A stretch of 64,000 nt of DNA from Clostridia bacterium. Lineage in GTDB: Bacteria; Bacillota; Clostridia; Oscillospirales; CAG-272. Under the pieces are notes generated by a model. That model saw only the letters and a list, made by a program, of their open reading frames with translations. It ran no database searches and had not been told where the DNA came from. Where the stretch lies: contig JAFQRL010000011.1 in the NCBI GenBank assembly GCA_017410065.1, positions 62,001-126,000 of the forward strand. Reading direction: 5' to 3'. The position numbers and the translations under genes are program-made. Positions 25,662 to 34,297 of this stretch are shown here, piece after piece. Position 1 is the first letter of the stretch. Each line of letters opens with the position of its first letter.

Positions 25662-26267
25662 CTATTTTATGATTGAATGTTTTTTATATTCCTTAACGGT
25701 TGTGCTCTCTCCGTGACCGCAATATAATACAGTATCATCGGGAAACGATAGGACTTTCATAATAGAATCGCGCAATGCTCTGTAATTACCACGAGGCAGA
25801 TCGCATCTGCCAAAGCCGCCTCCCGCAAAAACGGTGTCTCCAACGAAAGCAAGACCTTCGCCGACCAACGCAATGCATCCGGGTGTATGCCCCGGTAGAT
25901 GGACAACAGATAGGGTATGCTCACCAAGTGATAACTTATCGCCATCGTAAACGGCTTTGTATCTTCCGCGGTAGCCCTTGTTCAGCCCTGAAAATAAAAG
26001 ATAGCAGTTGATGGAAGGATCAGAAAGCCCTTCCGCATCCTCGGCTGATATTATTACTTCTGCGGAAGTATTCTCAGCCCAGGAGTCAAGCTCTAATATA
26101 TGATCAAAATGACAGTGAGTCAAAATGATGTATTTAAGCCTTCCACCGACGAGAGTGGGGTCATACGGAACCGTAGGATCGATCACGCACGTCTCATTTC
26201 CAGAGCGAAGTATATATGTGTTCGCCGCGAAACCGTACGGCGAGCTTGGCGTTATGACCTCTATCAT
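25662..26267 (-). CDS. MBL-fold metallohydrolase (glyoxalase II-like)
   Basis: A 201-aa metallo-beta-lactamase-fold hydrolase. The metal motif is THCHFDH (H51, H53, D55, H56); HLPGHTPGC and FVGDTVFAGGGFGRCD supply the later His and Asp ligands, and YCGHGEST the last His. The short, single-domain form (about 200 aa) is common in Firmicutes and includes enzymes that hydrolyse thioesters such as S-lactoylglutathione analogues. The substrate is uncertain. First gene of the MBL-glnS-comF operon. Confidence 0.88.
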   Translation of the reverse strand: MIEVITPSSPYGFAANTYILRSGNETCVIDPTVPYDPTLVGGRLKYIILTHCHFDHILELDSWAENTSAEVIISAEDAEGLSDPSINCYLLFSGLNKGYRGRYKAVYDGDKLSLGEHTLSVVHLPGHTPGCIALVGEGLAFVGDTVFAGGGFGRCDLPRGNYRALRDSIMKVLSFPDDTVLYCGHGESTTVKEYKKHSIIK

Positions 26268-26370
26268 TTAACCGCCTCTTTTCTTTATAATAATTAAGTA
26301 TAACACAAATTAAGGAAAAAGTCCATATTTTTTTAAATATAATTTATATATTTTTACTTTTCATCGAAAT

Positions 26371-26399
26371 TTGGCAAGGTAAAATAAAACGCATATACT
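26371..26399 (+). promoter_or_regulatory. Promoter of the DUF3343-desulfurase pair
   Basis: TTGGCA (26371-26376), 17-bp spacer, TATACT (26394-26399). It implies a 5' leader of about 130 nt. Confidence 0.6.
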
Positions 26400-26405
26400 G
26401 AATAT

Positions 26406-26535
26406 GGCGTTATATATAATGTTTTTGCTGTAACGCCAAAAACCGTAAAAAGAAATCCGCAAGAGATATGCCTCAAGCGTCGTAATTTGATTACACCGTA
26501 AAAAGGCGAGCTTTTGCAAAAACGAGGAGCGGACA
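26406..26535 (+). ncRNA. Candidate structured leader RNA, unknown class
   Basis: About 130 nt before a TTG-started gene. It opens with a GGCGTTA/TAACGCC stem (26406-26412, 26431-26437), contains GTAA-TTTGA-TTAC, ends with AAAAG-GCGAG-CTTTT, and holds a direct repeat ACCGTAAAAAG at 26442-26452 and 26495-26505. I do not recognise it as a known riboswitch. Regulation by sulfur or selenium state is a guess from the downstream genes. Confidence 0.4.
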
Positions 26536-26751
26536 TTGAATAAGATAGCAATAGCACTCTCAACTCCAAGCGCGGCGATACGTGCGCGAGGTATATTGAG
26601 AAAATCAGGATACACGGTTAAAATAATAAAGCTTGACGGAACAGACAGTGGGTGCACTCACGGCGTTGAGATAGACGAGCGGGATCTTATGGGAGCAGTT
26701 GCCAGGCTTCGTACCTATGGAATTAAATACTCCGTGAGGCAAATAAAATGA
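26536..26751 (+). CDS. DUF3343 putative Se/S carrier-like protein
   Basis: A 71-aa protein of the DUF3343 family. It has the typical cysteine motif DSGCTHGVEID (C40), predicted to carry sulfur or selenium as a persulfide or selenide. The start is TTG 26536 with GAGGAG six bases upstream. Its stop overlaps the ATG of the next gene, a cysteine desulfurase-like enzyme. In Clostridia this pairing is commonly found near selenium metabolism; no other selenium gene is visible in this window. Confidence 0.87.
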   Translation: MNKIAIALSTPSAAIRARGILRKSGYTVKIIKLDGTDSGCTHGVEIDERDLMGAVARLRTYGIKYSVRQIK

Positions 26752-27890
26752 TTTATTTAGATAATGCCGCAACCAGCTTTCCGAAGCCAAAATCAACGTA
26801 TTCTGCACTATGGCACGCGATAAAATTTGCCTCGGGAAATGCGGGAAGAAGCTCGCATAAGCTTGCCCAAGCTGCGGCTGATACCATATACAACACAAGA
26901 GAAGCAATTGCAGACCTTTTTCACGCCGATTCGCCGGAGGGTGTTGTATTTACCTATAATGCTACTCACGCCCTGAATATGGCGATCAAATCCTACGTTG
27001 AAGAAGGTGCACACGTTCTTATTTCAGATATTGAGCATAATGCTGTGATACGACCGTTGGAGATACAACGCGAGCGCGGCTCTTTAATATATGATACCTT
27101 TTCTACCGATGGTGATATAGAAGCTAATATTTCTTCCCGAATAAGACCCGAGACGACCTGCATTATATCTACCCTGCAATCAAACGTTACGGGAAGGATC
27201 ATCCCTGCCGATATTCTTTCGCGGGTCGCCGAGAAATATAAGCTTACCTTAATTCTTGATGCATCACAGCTGGCGGGCCACGGTGAGATAAACTTAAAGA
27301 GAACTCCTTGTGACGTGCTTTGCGCCCCCGGTCATAAAGGATTATTCGGAATACAGGGCGTAGGCTTTGCAATTTTCAGAGATCTCAAAAGAAGAAAAAG
27401 CTTTATTGAGGGCGGAAGCGGGTCTGATAGCATCGATCCTCGTATGCCGAGCTTGCTTCCCGAGGGGTATGAGGCAGGCACTCTCGGCGCACCCTCAATA
27501 GCATCTCTTCGCGGAGGTGTTGAGTACGTTAAAAAAAGAACGGTGGAAGAAATATCGGAGCAGATACACGGTATGACAAATAGGCTGATAGACAGGATAT
27601 CATCTATTAACGAAGCGGAGCTTTATCCGTCGGGCGGCGGAATTGTCAGCTTTAACCTTAAAGGAAGAAGCTCGTCGCTTATCGCATCAATGCTTGATGA
27701 AAAAAGCATTTGCGTGAGAAGCGGACTTCATTGTGCCCCGAGTGCACATAAAAAGCTTGGGACTTTAAATCGAGGAACAATACGTGCGTCTCTTTCCTGC
27801 TTCACGACCGTAAAGGAGCTCGATCTATTCTATAAGAGCATCCGCAATATTTGTGATGAAGTGAAGAGCGTTCCGTCTTCTTCTATCTAA
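26748..27890 (+). CDS. Cysteine desulfurase-family PLP enzyme
   Basis: A 380-aa class V aminotransferase-fold enzyme that should remove S (or Se) from cysteine. The PLP lysine is K197 in APGHKGLFG and the catalytic cysteine is C329 in SGLHCAPSAH, with NAASFPKPK-like DNAATSFPKPK at the N-terminus. The sequence looks closest to the family once annotated as 'cysteine desulfurase family protein' near selenium-dependent molybdenum hydroxylase genes, rather than IscS or SufS. It overlaps DUF3343 by 4 bp (ATGA) and ends at a strong hairpin. Confidence 0.9.
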   Translation: MIYLDNAATSFPKPKSTYSALWHAIKFASGNAGRSSHKLAQAAADTIYNTREAIADLFHADSPEGVVFTYNATHALNMAIKSYVEEGAHVLISDIEHNAVIRPLEIQRERGSLIYDTFSTDGDIEANISSRIRPETTCIISTLQSNVTGRIIPADILSRVAEKYKLTLILDASQLAGHGEINLKRTPCDVLCAPGHKGLFGIQGVGFAIFRDLKRRKSFIEGGSGSDSIDPRMPSLLPEGYEAGTLGAPSIASLRGGVEYVKKRTVEEISEQIHGMTNRLIDRISSINEAELYPSGGGIVSFNLKGRSSSLIASMLDEKSICVRSGLHCAPSAHKKLGTLNRGTIRASLSCFTTVKELDLFYKSIRNICDEVKSVPSSSI

Positions 27891-27896
27891 AAATTT

Positions 27897-27945
27897 ATCC
27901 GAGAGAACAAGAAAATTTTCGATATGTTCTCTCGGATTTTTAATT
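27897..27945 (+). terminator. Terminator after desulfurase
   Basis: Perfect 13-bp stem ATCCGAGAGAACA/TGTTCTCTCGGAT (27897-27909, 27925-27937) followed by TTTTT. Confidence 0.88.
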
Positions 27946-27953
27946 TTCAATAT

Positions 27954-28490
27954 TTATTTATCGGCAGAATTTAATTCTTTATTCATTTTGCTTATGTACT
28001 TCTTAACGGCGGAGACGGTCTGATATCTGTATTTTGAATAAGCCTGACCGTCACAGTTTATAGTTATATCAGCATATTTTTCGAACAAGGGTGCTCTTTC
28101 GTTATATAGATCCTTGATGGTGAAGCCATCGGGTAGAACTATCCCTCTCTTCGAAAAATCTCCGAGTCTTATGAGAAGGGTCTCGGGGCTTGCGTAAAGA
28201 TAAATTACAGGACCGCGCTCCTTCGATTTTTTCATATAGCTTTCGTAGTATACGGCACTTCCGCCGGGGGAGACTATCACATTATCCTCATCGATGGAAA
28301 GCAAAGCCTCCTCCTCGATCTTCTTGAAGCCCTCGTTTCCAACCTCGGAAATAATTTCGTGAAGCTTTTTTCCGTGAATGGCTTCGATAAGGCGGTCGCC
28401 GTCTATCATTTTCATATGAAGCTTTTGAGAAAGCATCTTTCCCATACTGGTTTTGCCCGATGCGGGCATACCGATAAGTGTAATAACCAT
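27954..28490 (-). CDS. aroK: Shikimate kinase
   Basis: A 178-aa P-loop kinase that phosphorylates shikimate in chorismate synthesis. It has Walker A GMPASGKT (7-14), the DGDRLIE substrate Asp block, the SPGGSAVYYE glycine motif, and the C-terminal NERAPLFEKYADI arginine. Length is normal. It follows the GH13 gene by 3 bp and so is the last gene of the long yabPQ-glg transcript, an unexpected place for an aromatic amino-acid gene. Confidence 0.88.
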   Translation of the reverse strand: MVITLIGMPASGKTSMGKMLSQKLHMKMIDGDRLIEAIHGKKLHEIISEVGNEGFKKIEEEALLSIDEDNVIVSPGGSAVYYESYMKKSKERGPVIYLYASPETLLIRLGDFSKRGIVLPDGFTIKDLYNERAPLFEKYADITINCDGQAYSKYRYQTVSAVKKYISKMNKELNSADK

Positions 28491-28493
28491 TTT

Positions 28494-30383
28494 TTATTCC
28501 TTTATTATCTTTACTTTGTTGTTCTTTTGAGTTTTGAAAATTTCAGCCTTAAGAGGCGAGAGCCTTTTATTGAGAATTACTTCGTCATCAAGGCAAGACG
28601 TGACCTCTCGCGAAAAATATACCTTAATATCATCAGAGGAATTATTGAAAATTGCGACGTAGATCTCATCATCAAGCTGCCTTTTAAAAACGAGAAGACC
28701 CGAAGATAGCTCTATTATATCAAATCTTCCGATGGCAAATGCATCTGATGATCGCCTGACGGCACCCGCTCTCCGATAATGAGTCAGCAGTCTATTGTTT
28801 TCCCTGCCCCAAGGATATGGCATACGGTTAAAGGGATCGGAACGACCTTCCATTCCCACCTCGTCTCCGTAGTATATGCAAGGGGTACCCGGGAGCGCGG
28901 TTATAAGAGTGTATGCGGCAATGAGCCGCATCTCCGCAATATGATCGATAAACGAAGAATATGAGTCGCCTTTATTATCCCCCAGCGCGGTCAGTATTCT
29001 TTCTGTGTCGTGGGAGCCGAGAAGATTCATCTGCATATCTGCCACCTGCTTTGGAGCATTAATATACACCTCGCGAAGGGCGTAAGACAGCTTATCGACC
29101 TTTTTATCGCGGATATATTCAATAATCCCATCTCTTAAGGGATAATTCATAACTCCGTCAAGCTCCGCACCAAGATAATAGCTCCTTCTTTTGCCATAGG
29201 CTATCTTGTTTGATGCATCCTCCCAAACCTCTCCGTATAAAAGCGGCGCGCCGTTATCGTGGAGGACCTTCTTTATTCCTTCAACGAATTCGGATGGAAG
29301 CTCATCAACTACGTCAAGCCTCATTCCCACTATCCCGAGTCTTGAATATTTTGAAATAACCCCATCAGCTCCGAGAAAATACTCCTTGCAGGATTTTACC
29401 TCGGGATCAATACGCGGCAGAATATCAATACCCCACCAGCACTCATATTTACACGGAAAATCATAAAAGGTATACCAATCAAAATAAGTCGATTGCTTTG
29501 ACTGATAAGCACCAAGCGAGTCAAAACGAGAATATTTATTAAAATAAATACTATCGGAGCCTGTGTGATTAAATACACCGTCTATGATTATTCCTATTCC
29601 GCAGGTCTTTGCCTCGCGGATAAGGCTGACAAGAGCACCCTCGCCTCCGACAGAGGGCTCCACCGTCATATAATCCGAGATATCATATCTATGATTTGAT
29701 GGAGACGCCATAATCGGGCTGAGATATATCTTATCAACTCCTAAAGCTGAGAGATAATCAAGCTTTTCCTCAATACCGCCAAGAGTGCCGCCGTAGAACG
29801 TGTTGTTTTTTATAGGTGCACCCGGGTATTCGGGTATTTCGGGAATAGTATCCCATTCACCCTTGAGGTGTATTCCGCCCTCGGGCGGGATAAAATCGCG
29901 AGTTCTTCTAAACCTATCCACGAATATATGATATATTATACCACCAAAATTTGATTTTGGCAATAGAAACTTTGAATCTGTTACAGTAATTTGAATATAT
30001 TTTTTGTGATCACCCCCGTTATTTAATATTATATTGCCGTCTTCGAATGATGAAGTCCATTCTGTTAAATAATTTGAACAATGTATTTCAGCAAAGTATA
30101 AGCCTCTCGGCAGTCTGCCGCTTTCCAGCTTGAACTCAAATATATCAAAGCAAGAATTAAGTCCAAGCCAAGCTCCAACGCTCTCACAGATCACTTCGTC
30201 GGCTCCATCTTTTCTTATATTGAACTTAACTTTTGTGATAGCCGCACATCTCGGTATTTCCAGTTGAATGACTATATCCTCGTCAACGTTAAACGCCGAC
30301 GAGGATGAATTTTTGTTTTTATGAACAAACGAAAGCTTGCAAATATAATTTATCCCAAATGATAATTTGAGCTTATACTTCAA
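28494..30383 (-). CDS. GH13 alpha-glucan hydrolase (neopullulanase/cyclomaltodextrinase-like)
   Basis: A 629-aa alpha-amylase-family enzyme. An N-terminal beta-rich region of about 150 residues precedes the barrel (YHIFVDRFRRTRDFI). Conserved regions: DGVFNHTG, the nucleophile D357 in GMRLDVVDE, acid/base E385 in YGEVWEDA, and D459 in GSHDTER. It lacks a signal peptide, so it should act on internal glycogen or imported maltodextrins, as the position directly after glgP suggests. The start is TTG 30383 with GAGGT seven bases upstream; the nearby ATG is out of frame. Confidence 0.9.
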   Translation of the reverse strand: MKYKLKLSFGINYICKLSFVHKNKNSSSSAFNVDEDIVIQLEIPRCAAITKVKFNIRKDGADEVICESVGAWLGLNSCFDIFEFKLESGRLPRGLYFAEIHCSNYLTEWTSSFEDGNIILNNGGDHKKYIQITVTDSKFLLPKSNFGGIIYHIFVDRFRRTRDFIPPEGGIHLKGEWDTIPEIPEYPGAPIKNNTFYGGTLGGIEEKLDYLSALGVDKIYLSPIMASPSNHRYDISDYMTVEPSVGGEGALVSLIREAKTCGIGIIIDGVFNHTGSDSIYFNKYSRFDSLGAYQSKQSTYFDWYTFYDFPCKYECWWGIDILPRIDPEVKSCKEYFLGADGVISKYSRLGIVGMRLDVVDELPSEFVEGIKKVLHDNGAPLLYGEVWEDASNKIAYGKRRSYYLGAELDGVMNYPLRDGIIEYIRDKKVDKLSYALREVYINAPKQVADMQMNLLGSHDTERILTALGDNKGDSYSSFIDHIAEMRLIAAYTLITALPGTPCIYYGDEVGMEGRSDPFNRMPYPWGRENNRLLTHYRRAGAVRRSSDAFAIGRFDIIELSSGLLVFKRQLDDEIYVAIFNNSSDDIKVYFSREVTSCLDDEVILNKRLSPLKAEIFKTQKNNKVKIIKE

Positions 30384-30393
30384 AACATTGACC

Positions 30394-32862
30394 TCACTGC
30401 TTCTTTGTGTTTATCGGTGCCGCATTCCATACCCTGCTTGCGTATTCGTTAATACTTCTGTCGGATGAGAAGATACCCGAGCTCGCGGTATTTATAAGCG
30501 ATGCTCTGCCAAACCTCCCTCTGTCCTTATAATCCTCGGTTAATTGACCGTGAACGCTGAAATAAGAATCGAAATCGCCAAGGCACATAAACGGATCCGC
30601 AACACCGTGGTTGCTCATTAATAGATAGTCTCCTATATGAGAAAAATCCTCGCCGCCAATGGGCTTATAAAGTCTATCAACCGCAGAACGAAGCCTTTCC
30701 GAACCAAGATAATACTTTCTTGAATTATACCCCGAGCGCCACATTTGCTCGACCTCGTTCGAGTTCATTCCAAAGATATAAATGTTATCACGACCTACCG
30801 CATCCAATATCTCAACGTTTGCACCGTCAAGTGTTCCGAGTGTTAAAGCACCGTTCATCATAAGCTTCATACAACCTGTGCCGCTCGCCTCTTTTCCCGC
30901 CAGAGATATCTGTTCCGAAATATCAGCCGCGGGGATAAGCTTTTCGGCGAGCGAAACGTTGTAATCCTCCATAAACAAGACCTTAATTATATCCCGCGCT
31001 CTTTTATCGGCTTGCAGTTCCTTTGAAAGGCAGCATATAAGCTTTATCAGCCTTTTTGCCATTACATATCCGGGGGCGGCCTTGCATCCGAAAATAAATA
31101 CCTCGGGATCAACATTCTTTCCGTCAAGAATGTCGTTATATATTGAAATGATCTTTAGAACGTTGAGTAACTGTCTTTTATATTCGTGCATCCTTTTTAT
31201 CTGCACGTCAAAAATAGCCTTGGGGTCTATTATTATATTGCTTTTTTTGAAAACAAGCTCGGCAAAGCTCAATTTATTTTCTTGCTTGATTTTCAGAATT
31301 TCTTCAATAATACCTTGATCGTCCTTATAATCCAAGAGAAGCTTTAACGCCTCGGGCTCCTTCGATATATCCTTTTTACAAAGCTCATGTGCAAGTGCGG
31401 TGAGTCTTGGATTGGCATTGCAGAGCCATCTTCTGTGGGCAACTCCGTTTGTTACGTTGGTAAATTTCCAAGGGGTAAGCTTATAAAAATCGTTGAATAC
31501 ACTCTTTTTTAAGATATCACTGTGAAGCTTTGAAACTCCGTTGACCGAATGAGAGCCGACTATCGAAAGATTTGCCATTCTCACTTGATTATAGGCAACG
31601 ATAGACATTCTTGAGATCCTGTCCCAATCACCGGGATACATATTCCAAAGGTCCTCTGTAAAGCGCCTGTTGATCTCGTTAATTATAGAATATATCCTTG
31701 GAAGCTTTAAGCTGAAAAGATCCACTCTCCAGCATTCAAGAGCCTCGGGCAATACTGTGTGATTTGTATAAGAAATACATTTTATAACGAATTCCCAGGC
31801 ATCCTCCCAGGTGTAGGAATAGACATCCATAAGGATTCGCATAAGCTCGGGTACGCACAATGCGGGGTGTGTATCATTTATATGAATAGCGATTTTTTCC
31901 GTAAATCCTTGTAGACTTCCGCACTCTCTGTAATAATCGTTTATTATGCTCTGCAATGATGCAGAAACAAGAAAATATTGCTGTGTCAGCCTTAAAAGCT
32001 TTCCTTCATCGTGATTATCAGGCGGATAGAGCTGCTTTGTTATAGACTCTGCCTCAAGGCTTTCATTTAACCCTTTGAGGTAGCTCGACTGACTTGACAG
32101 ATCCTCCGTACCTCTTGTTATACTTCTCGCGCGCCAGAGTCTTATAGTGTTTATTGCATTAGTCTCCGTTCCCGCTATCATAAGATCGTATGGAACGGCG
32201 CGGACCTCATCGTAATCGTGATGAGAGATTTTCAAGGAACCCGTCTCAAAGCTTTCTTCTATTCGTCCGCCAAATCTTATATCAACGCTTTGCTCCGGAT
32301 GTGCTACCAGCCACACGCCGCCCGATGGCAACCAATCGTCTATAAGCTCGACCTGCTCGCCGTCAACGATTCTTTGCTTAAATAGTCCGTTTTCGTATAA
32401 AAGCGAATAGCCGTTTGCGGCATAATCAAGAGAAGTAAGAGAGTCCATAAAGCAAGCGGCAAGCCTTCCAAGTCCGCCGTTGCCGAGTCCGGGGTCTACC
32501 TCGCAGGAATATATTTCATCAAAGGACGTGCCGAAGTCCTTCAAAATCGACGAATAATCATCAAATATTCCTAAATTTTTTGTAACGTTTTCAAGAGATC
32601 TTCCAACAAGAAACTCCATACAAAAATAACAAATCCGCTTTCCGCCCTGTGCCCTTATGCGTTTTTTGAATTCAGATCTTTGGCGAAGCATAATATCCTT
32701 GATCACACCCACCGACACCTCATATATCACTCTTGGCGAAGCGGCGCTCGGTGAAACTATCCCGCGAGTTAAAAGCTTTGCTTCGAGTAGTGCACGAAGC
32801 TCGGCCCTCGTGATCTGCTCTCGCTTACCGAGAAAATAGTTTTCTTTTTTATCGTTTTTCAT
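30394..32862 (-). CDS. glgP: Glycogen phosphorylase
   Basis: An 822-aa GT35 phosphorylase releasing glucose-1-phosphate from glycogen. The PLP lysine is K666 in GTGCMKLMMNG (usual GTGNMKF), with TLGTLDGANVEI right after. Other family blocks: YFCMEFLVGRSL, GLGNGGLGRLAACFMDS, and TNHTVLPEALE. Length is typical for a bacterial glycogen or maltodextrin phosphorylase. It starts 14 bp after glgA. Confidence 0.96.
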   Translation of the reverse strand: MKNDKKENYFLGKREQITRAELRALLEAKLLTRGIVSPSAASPRVIYEVSVGVIKDIMLRQRSEFKKRIRAQGGKRICYFCMEFLVGRSLENVTKNLGIFDDYSSILKDFGTSFDEIYSCEVDPGLGNGGLGRLAACFMDSLTSLDYAANGYSLLYENGLFKQRIVDGEQVELIDDWLPSGGVWLVAHPEQSVDIRFGGRIEESFETGSLKISHHDYDEVRAVPYDLMIAGTETNAINTIRLWRARSITRGTEDLSSQSSYLKGLNESLEAESITKQLYPPDNHDEGKLLRLTQQYFLVSASLQSIINDYYRECGSLQGFTEKIAIHINDTHPALCVPELMRILMDVYSYTWEDAWEFVIKCISYTNHTVLPEALECWRVDLFSLKLPRIYSIINEINRRFTEDLWNMYPGDWDRISRMSIVAYNQVRMANLSIVGSHSVNGVSKLHSDILKKSVFNDFYKLTPWKFTNVTNGVAHRRWLCNANPRLTALAHELCKKDISKEPEALKLLLDYKDDQGIIEEILKIKQENKLSFAELVFKKSNIIIDPKAIFDVQIKRMHEYKRQLLNVLKIISIYNDILDGKNVDPEVFIFGCKAAPGYVMAKRLIKLICCLSKELQADKRARDIIKVLFMEDYNVSLAEKLIPAADISEQISLAGKEASGTGCMKLMMNGALTLGTLDGANVEILDAVGRDNIYIFGMNSNEVEQMWRSGYNSRKYYLGSERLRSAVDRLYKPIGGEDFSHIGDYLLMSNHGVADPFMCLGDFDSYFSVHGQLTEDYKDRGRFGRASLINTASSGIFSSDRSINEYASRVWNAAPINTKKQ

Positions 32863-32876
32863 ATTTTACTTTCCTC

Positions 32877-34295
32877 TTATTTGATAAGATTCTCGTACAG
32901 CTTAATATATTTTTCAGCCGACCTATCCCAAGTGAAATCGGATGACATAGCATTCTGCCTTAATTTTTTTAACTCTTTCTTGTTTTTAAACACGTCAATT
33001 GCTGCTTTTATTGTATAGAGGAGCTCGTGAGCATTATAATTATCAAACCTGAAGCCGTTTGCTCCGATCTCACCATACGGAATAATAGTATCCTTTAGTC
33101 CGCCAACAGAGCGAACGATCGGCAGAGATCCGTAAGAGCAAGCTATCATTTGCGCCAAACCGCAGGGCTCCGATCTCGAAGGCATAATAAACATATCTGA
33201 TGCGGCATACAGCTTTTTTGAGAGCTTTCTGTCGAAGCCTATTTTAACTACAAGATTTTCGTGCGCACTTGAAAGCTCCGATAGCTTTCTCTCGTATTCC
33301 GCGTTGCCGCTGCCAAGTATAATTATTGTGATCTGTTGACATAATAGCTCCTCCAATATATGAAGCACAAGATCTATCCCCTTTGCCGAAGCGAGTCTTG
33401 TTACCATAACCGCGAGAGGGACGGATGTATCTGCTTTAATATTAAGCTGATCGTATAAATACTCTTTATTCTTTAGTTTACCCGCATCAACATTTGATCT
33501 ATCGTACGAATAATAGATATCCCTGCCGTTCATTGGAGAATATTCTTCTGTGTCCATGCCGTTTGGAATTCCAACAGGTCCGATTTTCAAGGAATTAATA
33601 ATCGGGGATAGTCCGTGAGAATAGAATTCGTATTTAAGCTCCTCGGCATAGCCCTCGCTTACCGTGGTTGTCATATCCGCCGAAACCAACGCCCCCTTCA
33701 TCAGGTTTATTGCTCCGTCGTATTCTGTTATATTCCTGTGAAATTCAGACAAGCCGAAAACGTCGGAAAGTATATTGGGATCAAAGACTCCTTGATATTC
33801 TATGTTATGAATAGTAAAGACGGTTTGTATTCTGCCGAGCTTTTTATCCTGATTATATATTGTTTTCAGGTAGATAACGGTTAATGCAGAGTGCCAATCA
33901 TTTGCGTGGAGTATATCAACGCTTATAGAATGTGATCGAATAAATTCCAGCACAGCCATAGAGAAAAACGCAAAACGCTCACCGTCATCAAATTCACCGT
34001 ACAGTCTTCCTCTGTTAAAATAATTATTATTTTCTATAAAGTAATAGTTAACACCGTTTATTTTAATGCCGTAAACATTTGCGCCAACATTTCTCCAACT
34101 CAAATTAAATCGAAGTTCGGTAATTTTAGTCATTTGGGTTTGATATTCATTCTTAACAGTACCATATAGAGGTGATATAACGGATACGCAAGCACCTCGA
34201 CTTGTAAGCGCCTTTGGAAGTGCACCCGAAACGTCTCCGAGACCGCCGCTTGCCGAAAACGGAGCGACCTCCGCGCTGACATATAATACGTTCAT
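32877..34295 (-). CDS. glgA: Glycogen synthase (GT5)
   Basis: A 472-aa ADP-glucose-dependent glycogen synthase. The N-terminus MNVLYVSAEVAPFSASGGLGDV matches the GT5 start except that the KTGGL lysine position is Ala, a variant I have seen in clostridial sequences. The GT-B C-terminal domain has PLAVMVTRLASAKGIDLV and the SRSEPCGLAQMIAC motif. The ATG follows the glgD stop by 2 bp. Confidence 0.95.
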   Translation of the reverse strand: MNVLYVSAEVAPFSASGGLGDVSGALPKALTSRGACVSVISPLYGTVKNEYQTQMTKITELRFNLSWRNVGANVYGIKINGVNYYFIENNNYFNRGRLYGEFDDGERFAFFSMAVLEFIRSHSISVDILHANDWHSALTVIYLKTIYNQDKKLGRIQTVFTIHNIEYQGVFDPNILSDVFGLSEFHRNITEYDGAINLMKGALVSADMTTTVSEGYAEELKYEFYSHGLSPIINSLKIGPVGIPNGMDTEEYSPMNGRDIYYSYDRSNVDAGKLKNKEYLYDQLNIKADTSVPLAVMVTRLASAKGIDLVLHILEELLCQQITIIILGSGNAEYERKLSELSSAHENLVVKIGFDRKLSKKLYAASDMFIMPSRSEPCGLAQMIACSYGSLPIVRSVGGLKDTIIPYGEIGANGFRFDNYNAHELLYTIKAAIDVFKNKKELKKLRQNAMSSDFTWDRSAEKYIKLYENLIK

Positions 34296-34297
34296 TT

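Noticed and set aside
26354..26657. Minus-strand frames opposite the DUF3343 leader and gene
   Set aside because: They lack a ribosome site and overlap a supported promoter and gene on the other strand.
32877..34295. Loss of the lysine in the glycogen synthase KTGGL motif as a sign of inactivity
   Set aside because: Ala at that position followed by SGGLGD occurs in clostridial GlgA as I recall, and the rest of the protein is intact, so it is likely active.
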